A DNA stretch of 64,000 bases from CAIWHR01 sp963726765 (GCA_963726765.1 CAVSDH010000011.1:372001-436000), one strand, 5' to 3'; counted from the stretch's first letter, positions 44,738 to 53,553 are shown. Numbers and translations: made by a program. The notes: generated from the letters alone by a model not told the origin.

Positions 44738-44911
44738 TCAACGATCGGATCGACACTCGGACCCGGAGCGCGCGGGCAATGCGGAAGGGTCGGACGCGCC
44801 GGATGCGCGTTGGGCAGATTGCGGTGCCAGGAGGAAGCATGCCGTGCATCGGACCCATAGGTCCGGATCCGCGCCGCGTGCTCGCCATTCTCCGCGGTAA
44901 GGCTTGCTCAT
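44738..44911 (-). other. Doubtful 57-residue reading frame filling the tolQ-tolR gap
   Basis: An ATG overlaps the tolQ stop (ATGA) and the frame ends 3 bases before the tolR ATG, exactly filling the gap. The peptide starts MSKPYRGEWRARGADPDLWV, is Arg/Ser/Ala-rich and has two central Cys. Third-position GC is clearly lower than in the neighbouring genes, which argues against real coding. I would treat it as an untranslated spacer unless it is conserved. Confidence 0.2.
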
Positions 44912-45582
44912 GAGGCTCCCTGCCTCTGCAGAATGTTCGAGAACTCCTCGATGAACGTCTCGTATCGGACCGAAAGCCGGTCGACATCGTGAGTGAAGCG
45001 GTTGTACGCGACGACCGCGGGAATCGCCGCGAAGAGACCTATCGCGGTCGCGATGAGCGCCTCGGCAATGCCCGGCGCCACCTGCGCGAGGGTCGCCTGG
45101 CTCACATTGGCGAGGCCGCGGAACGCGTTCATGATCCCCCAGACGGTGCCGAAGAGCCCGATGTACGGCGAGACGGAACCTACGGTTGCGAGCCCCGACA
45201 GATGCGCGTCGAGCGAGTCGATCTCGCGCTGGTAGGCGGCGCGCATCGCGCGACGAGCGCTGTCGAGCGTCACCGCCGAATTGCTGCCCTGTCGCCGGTG
45301 CTTCGAATATTCACGGAAGCCGGCGGTGAAGATGTGCTCGAGCCCGCTGCCGGTCAGCGACTGACTTGCGCTCTGGTAGAGCGCATTGAGGTCGCCGCCT
45401 TTCCAGAACTGGTCCTCGAACGCGTCGGTGTCGCGCAGCGTGCGCTTCAGCTGAAATGTCTTGAGAAAGATTCGCCACCACGACCACAGCGAAAGTCCGA
45501 GGAGCAGCAGGAGCACTGCCTGGACGACGAACGACGCCTGGCCCACCAGCGTGACGAAAGAGAGATCCGGGTGCACGTTCAA
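44908..45582 (-). CDS. tolQ: TolQ, proton-channel subunit of Tol-Pal
   Basis: A 224-residue ExbB/TolQ membrane protein of three helices. The first is ASFVVQAVLLLLLGLSLWSW. The conserved pore helices include VGSVSPYIGLFGTVWGIMNA and APGIAEALIATAIGLFAAIP, where the Thr and Ser/Gly positions line the proton path with TolR. The soluble part contains HIFTAGFREYSKHR. It overlaps ybgC by 4 bases (45579-45582), the ybgC-tolQ-tolR-tolA order of E. coli. Confidence 0.95.
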   Translation of the reverse strand: MNVHPDLSFVTLVGQASFVVQAVLLLLLGLSLWSWWRIFLKTFQLKRTLRDTDAFEDQFWKGGDLNALYQSASQSLTGSGLEHIFTAGFREYSKHRRQGSNSAVTLDSARRAMRAAYQREIDSLDAHLSGLATVGSVSPYIGLFGTVWGIMNAFRGLANVSQATLAQVAPGIAEALIATAIGLFAAIPAVVAYNRFTHDVDRLSVRYETFIEEFSNILQRQGAS

Positions 45583-46043
45583 AGGAGCGCCTCCATGCGC
45601 GCAGAGACCGGCGCGGGGATCCGTGCCGGGCGCCAGTTCGACGATCCCAGGCAGGCGAGCGTCACGCGTGCTTGCGTGAGGGCTTCGGGGCCGCGCAGAA
45701 CGGCCTGATCGGCGACGAGCCGCGCCCTCCCCAGCTCGACCAGCGTAAGTGTGACGTCGAGGCGGTCAGAAAGTTTCGCCGGGGCTCGAAAGTCGATTTC
45801 GACGCGGTGAACGACGAACACGACGCCGTGCTCCCGCTCGACCGCGGCAAGGTCCCATCCCAGCGACGAAAGCCACTCCGTGCGGGCGCGCTCCATGAAT
45901 TTGAGATAGTTCGCATAGTAGACGACGCCCGCGGCGTCGGTGTCTTCATAGTAGACGCGGACCGGGAAGCGAAACGCCGGGCGGGCCCGGCGAAGCTCGT
46001 TCACCGCATGAGATCGCTCACGACGCGGTTCGGCCGGATTCAT
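45579..46043 (-). CDS. ybgC: YbgC-type acyl-CoA thioesterase
   Basis: A 154-residue hotdog-fold thioesterase linked to the Tol-Pal operon. The active-site signature is YYEDTDAAGVVYYANYLKFM, followed by ERARTEWLSSLG and the strand VVFVVHRVEIDFRAPAKLSD. It hydrolyses acyl-CoA or acyl-ACP and is thought to act on phospholipid precursors at the membrane. The first 15-20 residues are not conserved, so a later start is possible. The ATG at 46043 overlaps the ruvB stop by 4 bases. Confidence 0.92.
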   Translation of the reverse strand: MNPAEPRRERSHAVNELRRARPAFRFPVRVYYEDTDAAGVVYYANYLKFMERARTEWLSSLGWDLAAVEREHGVVFVVHRVEIDFRAPAKLSDRLDVTLTLVELGRARLVADQAVLRGPEALTQARVTLACLGSSNWRPARIPAPVSARMEALL

Positions 46044-47104
46044 TCTCGGGTGAACAGATCGGTCGATGGGTCCCCCGACAGGGCGGATGCGGGCGGCATC
46101 ATGCCAAAATGGCGATACGCGAGCGCGGTCGCGATGCGCCCACGCGACGTGCGTTGCAGGAAGCCCTGCTGGATGAGAAACGGCTCCAGCACGTCCTCTA
46201 TCGTGTCGCGCTCCTCGCCGATCGCGGCGGCCAGGTTGTCGATGCCGACCGGCCCGCCGGCGAACTTGTCGAGCACGGTGCGCAGAAGCTTGCGATCCAT
46301 GACGTCGAGGCCGGAGAGATCGACGTCGAGCATCGCCAGCGCGTCGTCGGCGACCACACGCGTGATCTCGCCGCCGGCGCGCACTTCGGCGAAGTCCCGC
46401 ACCCGTCGCAGCAGGCGATTGACGATGCGCGGCGTGCCGCGCGAACGCCGCGCGATCTCGATCGCGCCCGCCGGCTCGATGGCGATCTTCAGCAGCGCCG
46501 CGGAGCGCGTGACGATCCGAGTGAGCTCCTCCGGCGTGTAGAACTCGAGCCGCGCGACGATGCCGAAGCGGTCGCGCAGCGGGTTGGTGAGCATGCCGGC
46601 GCGGGTGGTGGCGCCGACCAGCGTGAAGGGCGGCAGGTCGAGCTTGACGCTGCGCGCCGCCGGCCCTTCGCCGATCATGATGTCGATCTGGAAATCCTCG
46701 AGCGCGGGATACAGGATCTCCTCGACCACGGGCGAGAGCCGGTGTATCTCGTCGATGAAGAGCACGTCGTGCGGCTCGAGGTTGGTGAGCAGCGCCGCAA
46801 GGTCGCCGGCGCGCTCGAGCACGGGGCCCGACGTCTGCCGCAGGTTCACCCCGAGCTCGTGCGCAATGATGTGCGAAAGCGTCGTCTTGCCGAGCCCCGG
46901 CGGACCGAACAGCAGCACATGGTCGAGCGATTCCTTGCGCTTCCTTGCGGCCTCGATGAAAATCGACAACTGGCCACGTATCTTTTCCTGCCCGACGTAC
47001 TCGTCGAGCGCCCGCGGCCGCAGTGCGCGCTCGACCACCGTCTCTTCGCCGCCGGCGACCTTGCCCGTCACGAGACGGTCGAGCTGGTCGTTTTCGATGG
47101 TCAT
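46040..47104 (-). CDS. ruvB: Holliday junction helicase RuvB
   Basis: A 354-residue AAA+ motor driving branch migration with RuvA. Walker A is LLFGPPGLGKTTLSHIIA, Walker B is DVLFIDEIHRLSP, sensor 1 is VGATTRAGML and the Arg finger region is PLRDRFGIVARLEFY. The C-terminal winged helix includes RGRIATALAYRHFG. Length agrees with homologues (336-356). It follows ruvA by 7 bases and overlaps ybgC by 4. Confidence 0.96.
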   Translation of the reverse strand: MTIENDQLDRLVTGKVAGGEETVVERALRPRALDEYVGQEKIRGQLSIFIEAARKRKESLDHVLLFGPPGLGKTTLSHIIAHELGVNLRQTSGPVLERAGDLAALLTNLEPHDVLFIDEIHRLSPVVEEILYPALEDFQIDIMIGEGPAARSVKLDLPPFTLVGATTRAGMLTNPLRDRFGIVARLEFYTPEELTRIVTRSAALLKIAIEPAGAIEIARRSRGTPRIVNRLLRRVRDFAEVRAGGEITRVVADDALAMLDVDLSGLDVMDRKLLRTVLDKFAGGPVGIDNLAAAIGEERDTIEDVLEPFLIQQGFLQRTSRGRIATALAYRHFGMMPPASALSGDPSTDLFTRE

Positions 47105-47111
47105 GCTGCGC

Positions 47112-47693
47112 TCACGCCTTCGCGAGCAGCTTCAGCGCCTGCCGTATGGCGTCGCCGACCGCGAGTCCGTCGGGCAGCTTCCTCACGACGGCGATGGCTT
47201 CCTTGTCGCTGTAGCCCAGCGCGGCCAGTGCGTGAAGCACATCGGAGGTTACCGGGGGCGCGCGGTGCACGCCGACGGCGGCCGTGAGATCGGCCCCGAG
47301 CTTGTCCTTCAGCTCGAGCAGCAACCGCTCGGCGGTCTTCTTGCCGATGCCCGGGATCTTCGTCAATCGGCCGGAGTCCTGCATCGTGACGGCTTGCGCG
47401 AGCTCCGCGACGGAAAGTCCGGAGAGAACCGACAGCGCGGTACGGGCGCCGATGCCGCTGATCTTGAGGAGCTGGCGGAAGGCGCGGCGCTCCGCGTCGC
47501 TGCCGAACCCGAACATGAGGTGCGCATCCTCGCGCACGACGAGGTGCGTGAACAATGCGACGCGCTCGCCGGCGGAGGGGAGGTTGTAGAACGTGCTCAT
47601 CGGCACATCGACCTCGTAGGCCACGCCCTGCACGTCGAGCAGGATCTGCGGCGGGTTCTTCTCGACGAGGATACCGGTAAGGCGTCCGATCAT
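47112..47693 (-). CDS. ruvA: Holliday junction protein RuvA
   Basis: A 193-residue protein that binds four-way junctions and tethers RuvB. The OB-fold start is MIGRLTGILVEKNPPQILLD. Two HhH motifs are seen in LLKISGIGARTALSVLSGLS and LTKIPGIGKKTAERLLLELK. The C-terminal domain III (VLHALAALGYSDKEAIAVVR) contacts RuvB. The upstream HAD gene sits between ruvC and ruvA, a rearrangement of the usual ruvC-ruvA-ruvB order. Confidence 0.95.
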   Translation of the reverse strand: MIGRLTGILVEKNPPQILLDVQGVAYEVDVPMSTFYNLPSAGERVALFTHLVVREDAHLMFGFGSDAERRAFRQLLKISGIGARTALSVLSGLSVAELAQAVTMQDSGRLTKIPGIGKKTAERLLLELKDKLGADLTAAVGVHRAPPVTSDVLHALAALGYSDKEAIAVVRKLPDGLAVGDAIRQALKLLAKA

Positions 47694-47755
47694 GATCCGC
47701 GATTATGGCATGCGGGTCGGCGTTCGATCCCGTCGCCAACCCGTCGTCCGGAGTT

Positions 47756-48436
47756 TCAGCGCGGCAACGCGGAGAGGTGCACATGCACTTCCGCAAGCGT
47801 CGGCAGCACCAGCGGTTGGCGGGCGAGGAGGTCCTGCGACGGCTCCATCGTGTCGGGCACCATGATCGGAATCATGCCGGCCGCAAGCGCTCCCCGGACC
47901 CCGGGTTCCGAGTCCTCGAGGACGATGCAGTTCGACGGCTCCACGTTGAGGCGCTCCGCCGCCAGCAGGAATATGTCCGGCGCGGGCTTCCCGCGGACGA
48001 CCTCGTCGCCGCCGACCAGCGTGTGAAACCGCGACAGCAATGCGCAATGCTGCAGGTGAACCTGCGCGCGGTCACGCCGCGTCGAGGTCGCGACGGCGCG
48101 AAGGATGCCGAGCGTTTCGAGCCATTCGAGCAGCGCATGCAAACCCGGCTTCACGGCGATGCCCTCGCGCAGGACGATGGCGTCGAACCTCGCTCTCGCC
48201 TGCAGCATCAGCGCATCCACCGGATAGTCGTCGCCGTAATGGTCCAGCACATATTGCCGGGAGTCCCGGGAGTTGCGCCCGATCATCGCGGGCATCAGCG
48301 CCGTGTCGAAATTCACCCCGAGCGCCGTCGCGGCTTCCGACCAGCAACGCGGCGCGATGCGTTCGGTGTCGAGCATGAGGCCGTCCATGTCGAACACCAC
48401 CGCCAGCGGCAGGCGCTCCGGTTGCCGCGCGCGCAT
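47756..48436 (-). CDS. HAD-superfamily phosphatase/phosphoglucomutase-like protein
   Basis: A 226-residue HAD hydrolase, subfamily IA. Motif I is VVFDMDGLMLDTE with the nucleophile Asp, motif II is RAVATSTRR, and motif III/IV is GKPAPDIFLLAAERLNV with VLEDSEPGVRGALAAG. The helical cap lies between residues about 20 and 90. This DMDGLxxD(T/S)E pattern is common to beta-phosphoglucomutases and broad-range sugar phosphatases. Its ATG overlaps the ruvC stop by one base (TGATG). No link to recombination is expected; it may clear small phosphates. Confidence 0.82.
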   Translation of the reverse strand: MRARQPERLPLAVVFDMDGLMLDTERIAPRCWSEAATALGVNFDTALMPAMIGRNSRDSRQYVLDHYGDDYPVDALMLQARARFDAIVLREGIAVKPGLHALLEWLETLGILRAVATSTRRDRAQVHLQHCALLSRFHTLVGGDEVVRGKPAPDIFLLAAERLNVEPSNCIVLEDSEPGVRGALAAGMIPIMVPDTMEPSQDLLARQPLVLPTLAEVHVHLSALPR

Positions 48437-49005
48437 CAGACGAGCCGCCCGGCACGAATGCGATAACCCGTCTTGCGCAGGCCGAGCAGTCCCTGCGCCG
48501 CGTGCGCATGGGCGATGGCGCAGGCGAGGGCGTCGGCGGCGTCGGGCGACGGCAATCCCGCAAGATCGAGCAGCCGGCGCACCATTTCCTGCACCTGCTC
48601 CTTTGCGGCCTTTCCGTGGCCGACCACTGCCTGCTTCACCTGCAGCGCCGTGTATTCGGCCACGGGGAGACGGGCGAGCACCGCGGCCGAGATCGCGGCG
48701 CCGCGCGCCTGCCCCAGCAGCAGCGTCGATTGCGGATTGACGTTGACGAAGACCTTCTCGACGGCGACTTCCGTGGGTCGGTGCCGCTCGATCACCGTCG
48801 CGAGATCGCGCAGGATGACGCCGAGGCGCTCGGGCAGCTCGCCTTCGCCGCTGCGGATGCACCCGCACGTGACGTATGAAAGCTTTCCGGCGGCGACATC
48901 GACTACTGCAAAGCCGGTCGACCGCAGACCGGGATCGATGCCGAGAATGCGGCGTGCGGGTACGGCAGCGGCGTGGGAGATGCGCAACGCGACGTTATGC
49001 GTCAA
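48436..49005 (-). CDS. ruvC: Holliday junction resolvase RuvC
   Basis: A 189-residue endonuclease cutting Holliday junctions. The catalytic acids are in LGIDPGLRSTGFAVVD, VAVEKVFVNVNPQSTLLLGQ, and DAADALACAIAHAH near the C-terminus. The DNA-contact helix VKQAVVGHGKAAKEQVQEMV is intact. The first 15 residues are extra compared with most homologues. It overlaps yebC by 11 bases. Confidence 0.94.
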   Translation of the reverse strand: MTHNVALRISHAAAVPARRILGIDPGLRSTGFAVVDVAAGKLSYVTCGCIRSGEGELPERLGVILRDLATVIERHRPTEVAVEKVFVNVNPQSTLLLGQARGAAISAAVLARLPVAEYTALQVKQAVVGHGKAAKEQVQEMVRRLLDLAGLPSPDAADALACAIAHAHAAQGLLGLRKTGYRIRAGRLV

Positions 49006-49720
49006 TGACGGCGGTCGTGTAGACGTCCTGCACGTCGTCGAGCGACTCGATTGCGTCGATCAGCTTCTGCATTCGCGCGGCGTCCTCGCCGGTCATCTCG
49101 ACCTCGGCCGTCGGTTTCATCGTCACCTCGGCGAATTCCGGCTTGAATCCGGCCTTGGCAAGCGCGTCCTTCACGGACACGAAATCGTAGGGTCCGGTGA
49201 CCACTTCCAGGCTGCCGTCTTCGTTGGCGATCACGTCCTCCGCGCCGGCCTCGAGCGCGGCCTCCATCAGCTTGTCCTCGTCGGTGCCCGGCGCGAAGAC
49301 GATTTGCCCGCAATGCTTGAACAGGAAGGCGACCGAGCCGTCGGTGCCGAGATTTCCGCCGTATTTCGAGAACGCGTGCCGGACGTCCGCCACGGTGCGC
49401 GTCCGGTTGTCGGACAGGCAGTCCACCATCACGGCGGCACCGTTGATGCCGTAACCCTCGTAGCGGATCTCCTCGTAGGCGACACCTTCCTGCGCTCCCG
49501 CGCCCCGTTTGGCCGCGCGTTCGATCGTGTCCTTCGGCATGTTGCTGGCCATGGCCTTGTCGATGGCGAGTCGCAGCCGCGGGTTCATCGACGGGTCCGC
49601 GCCGCCCATCCTCGCGGAGACGGTGATTTCCCGGATCAGCCGCGTGAAGATCTTGCCGCGCTTCGCGTCGGTCAGCGCCTTCTTGTGCTTGATGTTCGCC
49701 CATTTGCTGTGGCCAGCCAT
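48995..49720 (-). CDS. yebC: YebC/PmpR-family transcription/translation regulator
   Basis: A 241-residue protein of the YebC/TACO1 family. It starts MAGHSKWANIKHKKALTDAK, and MNPRLRLAIDKAMASNMPKD, YEGYGINGAAVMVDCLSDNR and AFSKYGGNLGTDGSVAFLF are family signatures. YebC proteins were described as DNA-binding repressors and more recently as factors easing ribosome stalling at proline runs. The position just upstream of ruvC is the common arrangement in proteobacteria. Confidence 0.95.
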   Translation of the reverse strand: MAGHSKWANIKHKKALTDAKRGKIFTRLIREITVSARMGGADPSMNPRLRLAIDKAMASNMPKDTIERAAKRGAGAQEGVAYEEIRYEGYGINGAAVMVDCLSDNRTRTVADVRHAFSKYGGNLGTDGSVAFLFKHCGQIVFAPGTDEDKLMEAALEAGAEDVIANEDGSLEVVTGPYDFVSVKDALAKAGFKPEFAEVTMKPTAEVEMTGEDAARMQKLIDAIESLDDVQDVYTTAVIDA

Positions 49721-49815
49721 GGTCGCTCCGTCCCGTTGCCCTGCGTAATCCGAAATTATACCGGCCCGACCCGAGTGCCGGCGACGCGTCGGCAGGAGCG
49801 CCGAACGGTGCGGCG

Positions 49816-50445
49816 TCAGACCAGGCCCTGCTGCTGCAGGAATTTCTGCAGCAGCGAGAGGCGCATGTCGCTGTCGTTTATCTCGAGCATGCCCTGCTTG
49901 ATCGACAGCGGCAGCGGGAGGAGCTCGGCAAGCCGGTAGCCGACCCACGATGCATCGTCGTACGCGTGCTTCCCGGGAAACTGGTGCGGACCGGCGCGCG
50001 CGGCAATGAGCTCGAGCAGCCTTGCGAGCGGCAGGAAGCGCGCGGGCAGCTCGACGGCAGGCTCCGGTGGAATCCGCGCAGCCTCGGCGATGACGAGGCC
50101 GCCCGCTTCGACGCGATGCGAGCGCACCTGGAACCGCTCGCCGCCGACCGCCGTGACGTGGAGAATGCCGAGCTGCGGCATGTCCCACGAAGCGAGCGTC
50201 GCCTGCGTGCCGATCGGCGAGAAGTTGAGCGGCTTGGCCGGGGACGAAGCCACTTCGTCGCCCTGAGTGATCAGGCAGACGCCAAAGGCACGGCTGTCCT
50301 TGAGGCATGCCTTGGCCATTTCGATGTACCGCTGCTCGAAGATCCGCAGCGGCAAGAGGCCCCCGGGAAACAACACCGTGTTGAGCGGAAACAGCGGGAT
50401 CTCGATCGGCCCGCGTTCCGGTGCCCCCTTGCCGATCCCGAACAT
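49816..50445 (-). CDS. LON substrate-binding-domain protein
   Basis: A 209-residue protein with only the N-terminal (PUA-like) domain of Lon protease: IPLFPLNTVLFPGGLLPLRI, IFEQRYIEMAKACLKD and FGVCLITQGDEV. A helical tail ends SLLQKFLQQQGLV. No ATPase or protease domain follows, so this is the stand-alone LON_substr_bdg family of unknown function. The ATG at 50445 overlaps the ubiX stop by one base (TGATG), indicating coupling to ubiX. Confidence 0.85.
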   Translation of the reverse strand: MFGIGKGAPERGPIEIPLFPLNTVLFPGGLLPLRIFEQRYIEMAKACLKDSRAFGVCLITQGDEVASSPAKPLNFSPIGTQATLASWDMPQLGILHVTAVGGERFQVRSHRVEAGGLVIAEAARIPPEPAVELPARFLPLARLLELIAARAGPHQFPGKHAYDDASWVGYRLAELLPLPLSIKQGMLEINDSDMRLSLLQKFLQQQGLV

Positions 50446-51095
50446 CAGGCCGACCGGAAACCGGAGGGTGTGTCGTGGCCTCCGCGATCCTCGCCCCAGC
50501 GCGGCCCGAGGCGATGCGCAACGCCGATCTGGTCGAGTACGCGAGCGACGACGAAGTCGACGAGATCCCCGATCGATTGCGGACGGTGGTAGAACCCCGG
50601 CACCGGCGGGACGATCGCGGCGCCCGCGCGCGCGAGCTTCAGCATGTTCTCGAGGTGGATCGCGGAGAGCGGCGTTTCCCTCGGCACGAGAACGAGCGGC
50701 CGTCGCTCCTTCAGCATCACGTCGGCGGCGCGCGCAATCAGGTTGTCCGCGAGCCCGCCGGCGATTGCCCCGAGCGTGCCCATCGTGCACGGGCAGATGA
50801 CCATGGCATCGGCGGGATTCGAACCCGACGCCGCGGGCGCGTTCCAGTCGTCGCAGCCGAAGACGGCGAGCTGGCCATCGCGCGAACCGTAGCGTGCCGC
50901 AAGACTTCGTGTCGCCTCGCGCGGTTGCGTCGGAAGGACGAGGTCGCATTCCTGCTTCGCGACGATCTGCGCCGCCGGCGAGTATGCGAGCCAGACCCGG
51001 CATTCCGCGGCGAGCAGGCATTCGAGGAGGCGCAGCCCATAAGGCATCCCCGAGGCGCCGGTGAAGGCGAGCATGATCGTGCGCGGCGCGCTCAT
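50445..51095 (-). CDS. ubiX: Flavin prenyltransferase UbiX
   Basis: A 216-residue enzyme making prenylated FMN, the cofactor of the UbiD decarboxylase in ubiquinone synthesis. The start MSAPRTIMLAFTGASGMPYG contains the FMN-binding loop. The NPADAMVICPCTMGTLGAIA segment and RPLVLVPRETPLSAIHLENM with VPPVPGFYHRPQSIGDLVDF complete the conserved core. The C-terminus is about 20 residues longer than E. coli UbiX. Together with the ubiH-like gene at 29572 it supports ubiquinone-based respiration. Confidence 0.94.
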   Translation of the reverse strand: MSAPRTIMLAFTGASGMPYGLRLLECLLAAECRVWLAYSPAAQIVAKQECDLVLPTQPREATRSLAARYGSRDGQLAVFGCDDWNAPAASGSNPADAMVICPCTMGTLGAIAGGLADNLIARAADVMLKERRPLVLVPRETPLSAIHLENMLKLARAGAAIVPPVPGFYHRPQSIGDLVDFVVARVLDQIGVAHRLGPRWGEDRGGHDTPSGFRSA

Positions 51096-51131
51096 CGCGG
51101 GATTCTAGCGGATCCGCGCTCCCGCGCCGGC

Positions 51132-51968
51132 TCAGTCGAGCTCGCGATGCCGCGTCTGGACCTGGTAACGCGGCGAGAATGCGCGCGCGAGACGCTCCGC
51201 CAGGTAGACCGACCGATGGCGGCCACCGGTGCAGCCGATCGCCACGGTCAGATAGTTCCTGTTGTCGCGCGCGTAGTCGGGAAGCCAGCTGTCGACGAAG
51301 CGGTGGACATCGTTGTACATCCGCCCGACTTCGGGCAGCTTCTCGAGGAATGCGACGACAGGCGCGTCGCGCCCCGTGAGCGACTGCAGCGCGGGCTCGT
51401 AGTGAGGGTTCGGCAGGCAGCGCACGTCGAACACGAGGTCGGCGTCGAGCGGAACGCCGTGCTTGTAGCCGAACGACTCGAACAGCAGCGTGAGGCGCGC
51501 CGCGTCGACGCTGATGAAATCCTTGATCCAGACGCGCAGTGCAGCCGCCGGCAGATCGCTCGTGTCGAAGGCGAATCCCACCGGGCGCACTTCGGCGAGC
51601 AGCGCGCGCTCGTGCTCGATCGCCTCGGTCAGCGTGCGCGTGTCGCTCGAGAACGGGTGCCGCCGCCGCGTCTCCGAAAAACGCTTGACGAGCGTCGGCG
51701 TCTTGGCGTCGAGGTAGAGGAACCGCACGCTCCATCCGGCGGACTTGAGATGCGCGATCGTATCCGGCAGCCCGGCAAGCCCGGGCGCGGTCTTGACGTC
51801 GAGTGCGATCGCCACGCGGTCGCGAGTTGCCTTCGCAAGGTAATCCGCCGTTTCGGCGACCAATGGCAGCGGAAGGTTGTTGACGGCGTAGTAACCCGAG
51901 TCCTCGAGCGCCGCGAGAGCAACGCTCTTGCCGGAGCCTGAAACGCCGCCGATGAGAAGGAGATCCAT
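51132..51968 (-). CDS. rapZ: RNase adapter RapZ
   Basis: A 278-residue P-loop protein. Walker A is LLIGGVSGSGKSVALAALED, the Walker B-like region is VRFLYLDAKTPTLVKRFSET, and the C-terminal RNA-binding domain contains FESFGYKHGVPLDADLVFDV, VDSWLPDYARDNRNYLTVAI and GCTGGRHRSVYLAERLA. In E. coli RapZ guides RNase E to GlmZ sRNA to control glucosamine-6-phosphate synthesis. It ends the rpoN-hpf-ptsN-hprK-rapZ block, 24 bases after hprK. Confidence 0.94.
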   Translation of the reverse strand: MDLLLIGGVSGSGKSVALAALEDSGYYAVNNLPLPLVAETADYLAKATRDRVAIALDVKTAPGLAGLPDTIAHLKSAGWSVRFLYLDAKTPTLVKRFSETRRRHPFSSDTRTLTEAIEHERALLAEVRPVGFAFDTSDLPAAALRVWIKDFISVDAARLTLLFESFGYKHGVPLDADLVFDVRCLPNPHYEPALQSLTGRDAPVVAFLEKLPEVGRMYNDVHRFVDSWLPDYARDNRNYLTVAIGCTGGRHRSVYLAERLARAFSPRYQVQTRHRELD

Positions 51969-51992
51969 GCGCAGCGTGTCCGAGTCGCGCAG

Positions 51993-52955
51993 TCAGCCGC
52001 CGTCGTCCATCAACTTCTGCTGCCTTTCGATGAACTCCTTCGTGCTGTCGATGCCGCGCTGGTTCAGCACGAAATTGCGGACAGCCGCCTCGACGAGCAC
52101 GGCGAGGTTGCGGCCCGCAGCAACCGGGATCGTGACCTTGCGCACCGGGACGTCGAGGATTTCCTGGTAGGTCGCGTTCACCTGGAGGCGATCGAGCTCC
52201 GAAAAAGTCTCGTTGCCATGGTCCTCGAGGTGAACCATCAGTTTGAGGAGCTTGCGCGGGCGCACGGCGGTCTCGCCGAAGATCGTCCGGATGTTGAGGA
52301 TGCCGATTCCGCGCACCTCGAGGAAATCGCGCAGCACCCCCGGGCAGCGGCCTTCCAGCGTGTCGGGAGAGATGCGGTAGATCTCGACGATGTCGTCCGC
52401 GACGAGCCCGTTGCCGCGCGAAATGAGCTCCAGGGCGAGCTCGCTCTTGCCGATCGCCGAGGCGCCGGTGATGAGCACGCCCATTTCGAGCACGTCGAGA
52501 AACACGCCATGCAGCGTCGTCGATTCCGCGAGGACGCGGGACAGGTAGAGCCTGATCACTTCGACGAGATGCGGCGACGGCTGGGCGGACGAGAACAGCG
52601 CGACGTGGTGCGCCTCGCATTTCTCGCGGATGAAGGGATAGACGTCCTCGCCGTTGGCGACGACGATGGCGACGAGCTCGGTCGTGAACAGTCGCGAGAT
52701 CGAGTCGCGGAGCGCCTCCTCGGACATTCCGCGCAGCCACGCCATCTCGGCGGCACCCAGGATCTGGATCCGGAACGGGTGGATGAAGTTCATGTGGCCG
52801 ACCTGCCCGATCGTCGGCTTCAGCGCCGCGTCGCCCGTGAGCACGCGGCTTCCGCCCTGGCGACCGGCAAGCCACGTGAAGCCCAGCCGCGCCTCGTTGT
52901 CGGCGAAGAATCTCTCGACGCTGACCTGACGGACCATGCTGCCCGGCCCCGTCAC
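51993..52955 (-). CDS. hprK: HPr kinase/phosphorylase
   Basis: A 320-residue bifunctional enzyme that phosphorylates HPr on Ser46 and removes the phosphate. Walker A is LITGASAIGKSELALELI near residue 160, and the family signature is EVRGIGILNIRTIFGE near residue 210. The N-terminal domain carries SVERFFADNEARLGFTWLAG. In betaproteobacteria it sits with ptsN in an incomplete PTS that has regulatory rather than sugar-uptake roles. Its presence next to ptsN and rapZ is a lineage marker. Confidence 0.94.
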   Translation of the reverse strand: MTGPGSMVRQVSVERFFADNEARLGFTWLAGRQGGSRVLTGDAALKPTIGQVGHMNFIHPFRIQILGAAEMAWLRGMSEEALRDSISRLFTTELVAIVVANGEDVYPFIREKCEAHHVALFSSAQPSPHLVEVIRLYLSRVLAESTTLHGVFLDVLEMGVLITGASAIGKSELALELISRGNGLVADDIVEIYRISPDTLEGRCPGVLRDFLEVRGIGILNIRTIFGETAVRPRKLLKLMVHLEDHGNETFSELDRLQVNATYQEILDVPVRKVTIPVAAGRNLAVLVEAAVRNFVLNQRGIDSTKEFIERQQKLMDDGG

Positions 52956-52989
52956 GCGCGCTCCTCCGCGTCCATTTCACGCCGCTCGC

Positions 52990-53448
52990 TCATGCGTTCT
53001 TCCACGTCCGGAAGAGCTCGTGCAGTGCCGATGCGTCGGTGGCGGCCGCGAGCGCATCGCGGAACCGCTTTTCGGAGAACATCTGGGCAAGTTCGGACAG
53101 AAGCTGCAAGTGCTGCTCGGTGGCGTGCTCCGGCACGAGAAGCACGAAAACGTTCGACACCGGCCGGCCGTCGGGCGCGTCGAAGTCGATCGGGGACTTC
53201 AGGCGGGCGAATGCGCCGCGCGCTTGGCGAAGGCCCCTGATACGGCCGTGCGGAATGGCGATCCCCTGGCCGAGCCCCGTGGATCCCAGCCTTTCGCGCG
53301 CGTGCAGGCTGCCGGCGACCTCTTCGCCCTTGAGGCCGTTGCCGCTCTCGAACAGGCGTCCCACGGCGTTGAACAGATCGCGCTTCGATCCGGCATCGAG
53401 TTCGGCGAGCACGTTCTCCCGCGGCAGGAGTTCTGTGATCGGGTTCAT
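52990..53448 (-). CDS. ptsN: Nitrogen-PTS EIIA protein
   Basis: A 152-residue EIIA-Ntr. The phosphorylated His is in GIAIPHGRIRG, about residue 68, preceded by LHARERLGSTGLGQ. The C-terminal part has VFVLLVPEHATEQHLQLLSE. The ATG at 53448 (MNPITELLPRENVL) is the family start, although the frame is open 16 codons upstream. EIIA-Ntr signals nitrogen and potassium status to partners; rpoN and hprK in the same block fit this role. Confidence 0.93.
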   Translation of the reverse strand: MNPITELLPRENVLAELDAGSKRDLFNAVGRLFESGNGLKGEEVAGSLHARERLGSTGLGQGIAIPHGRIRGLRQARGAFARLKSPIDFDAPDGRPVSNVFVLLVPEHATEQHLQLLSELAQMFSEKRFRDALAAATDASALHELFRTWKNA

Positions 53449-53553
53449 CGGGCGTGGTGCCGGAATTTGCGCGTCGGCGGGGAAAGATGCGTGCAAGGTT
53501 CGGATCGGGCACGCAACGCTTCCGCCGGCGCGCTCATGCGCCCCGGGAAGAAA

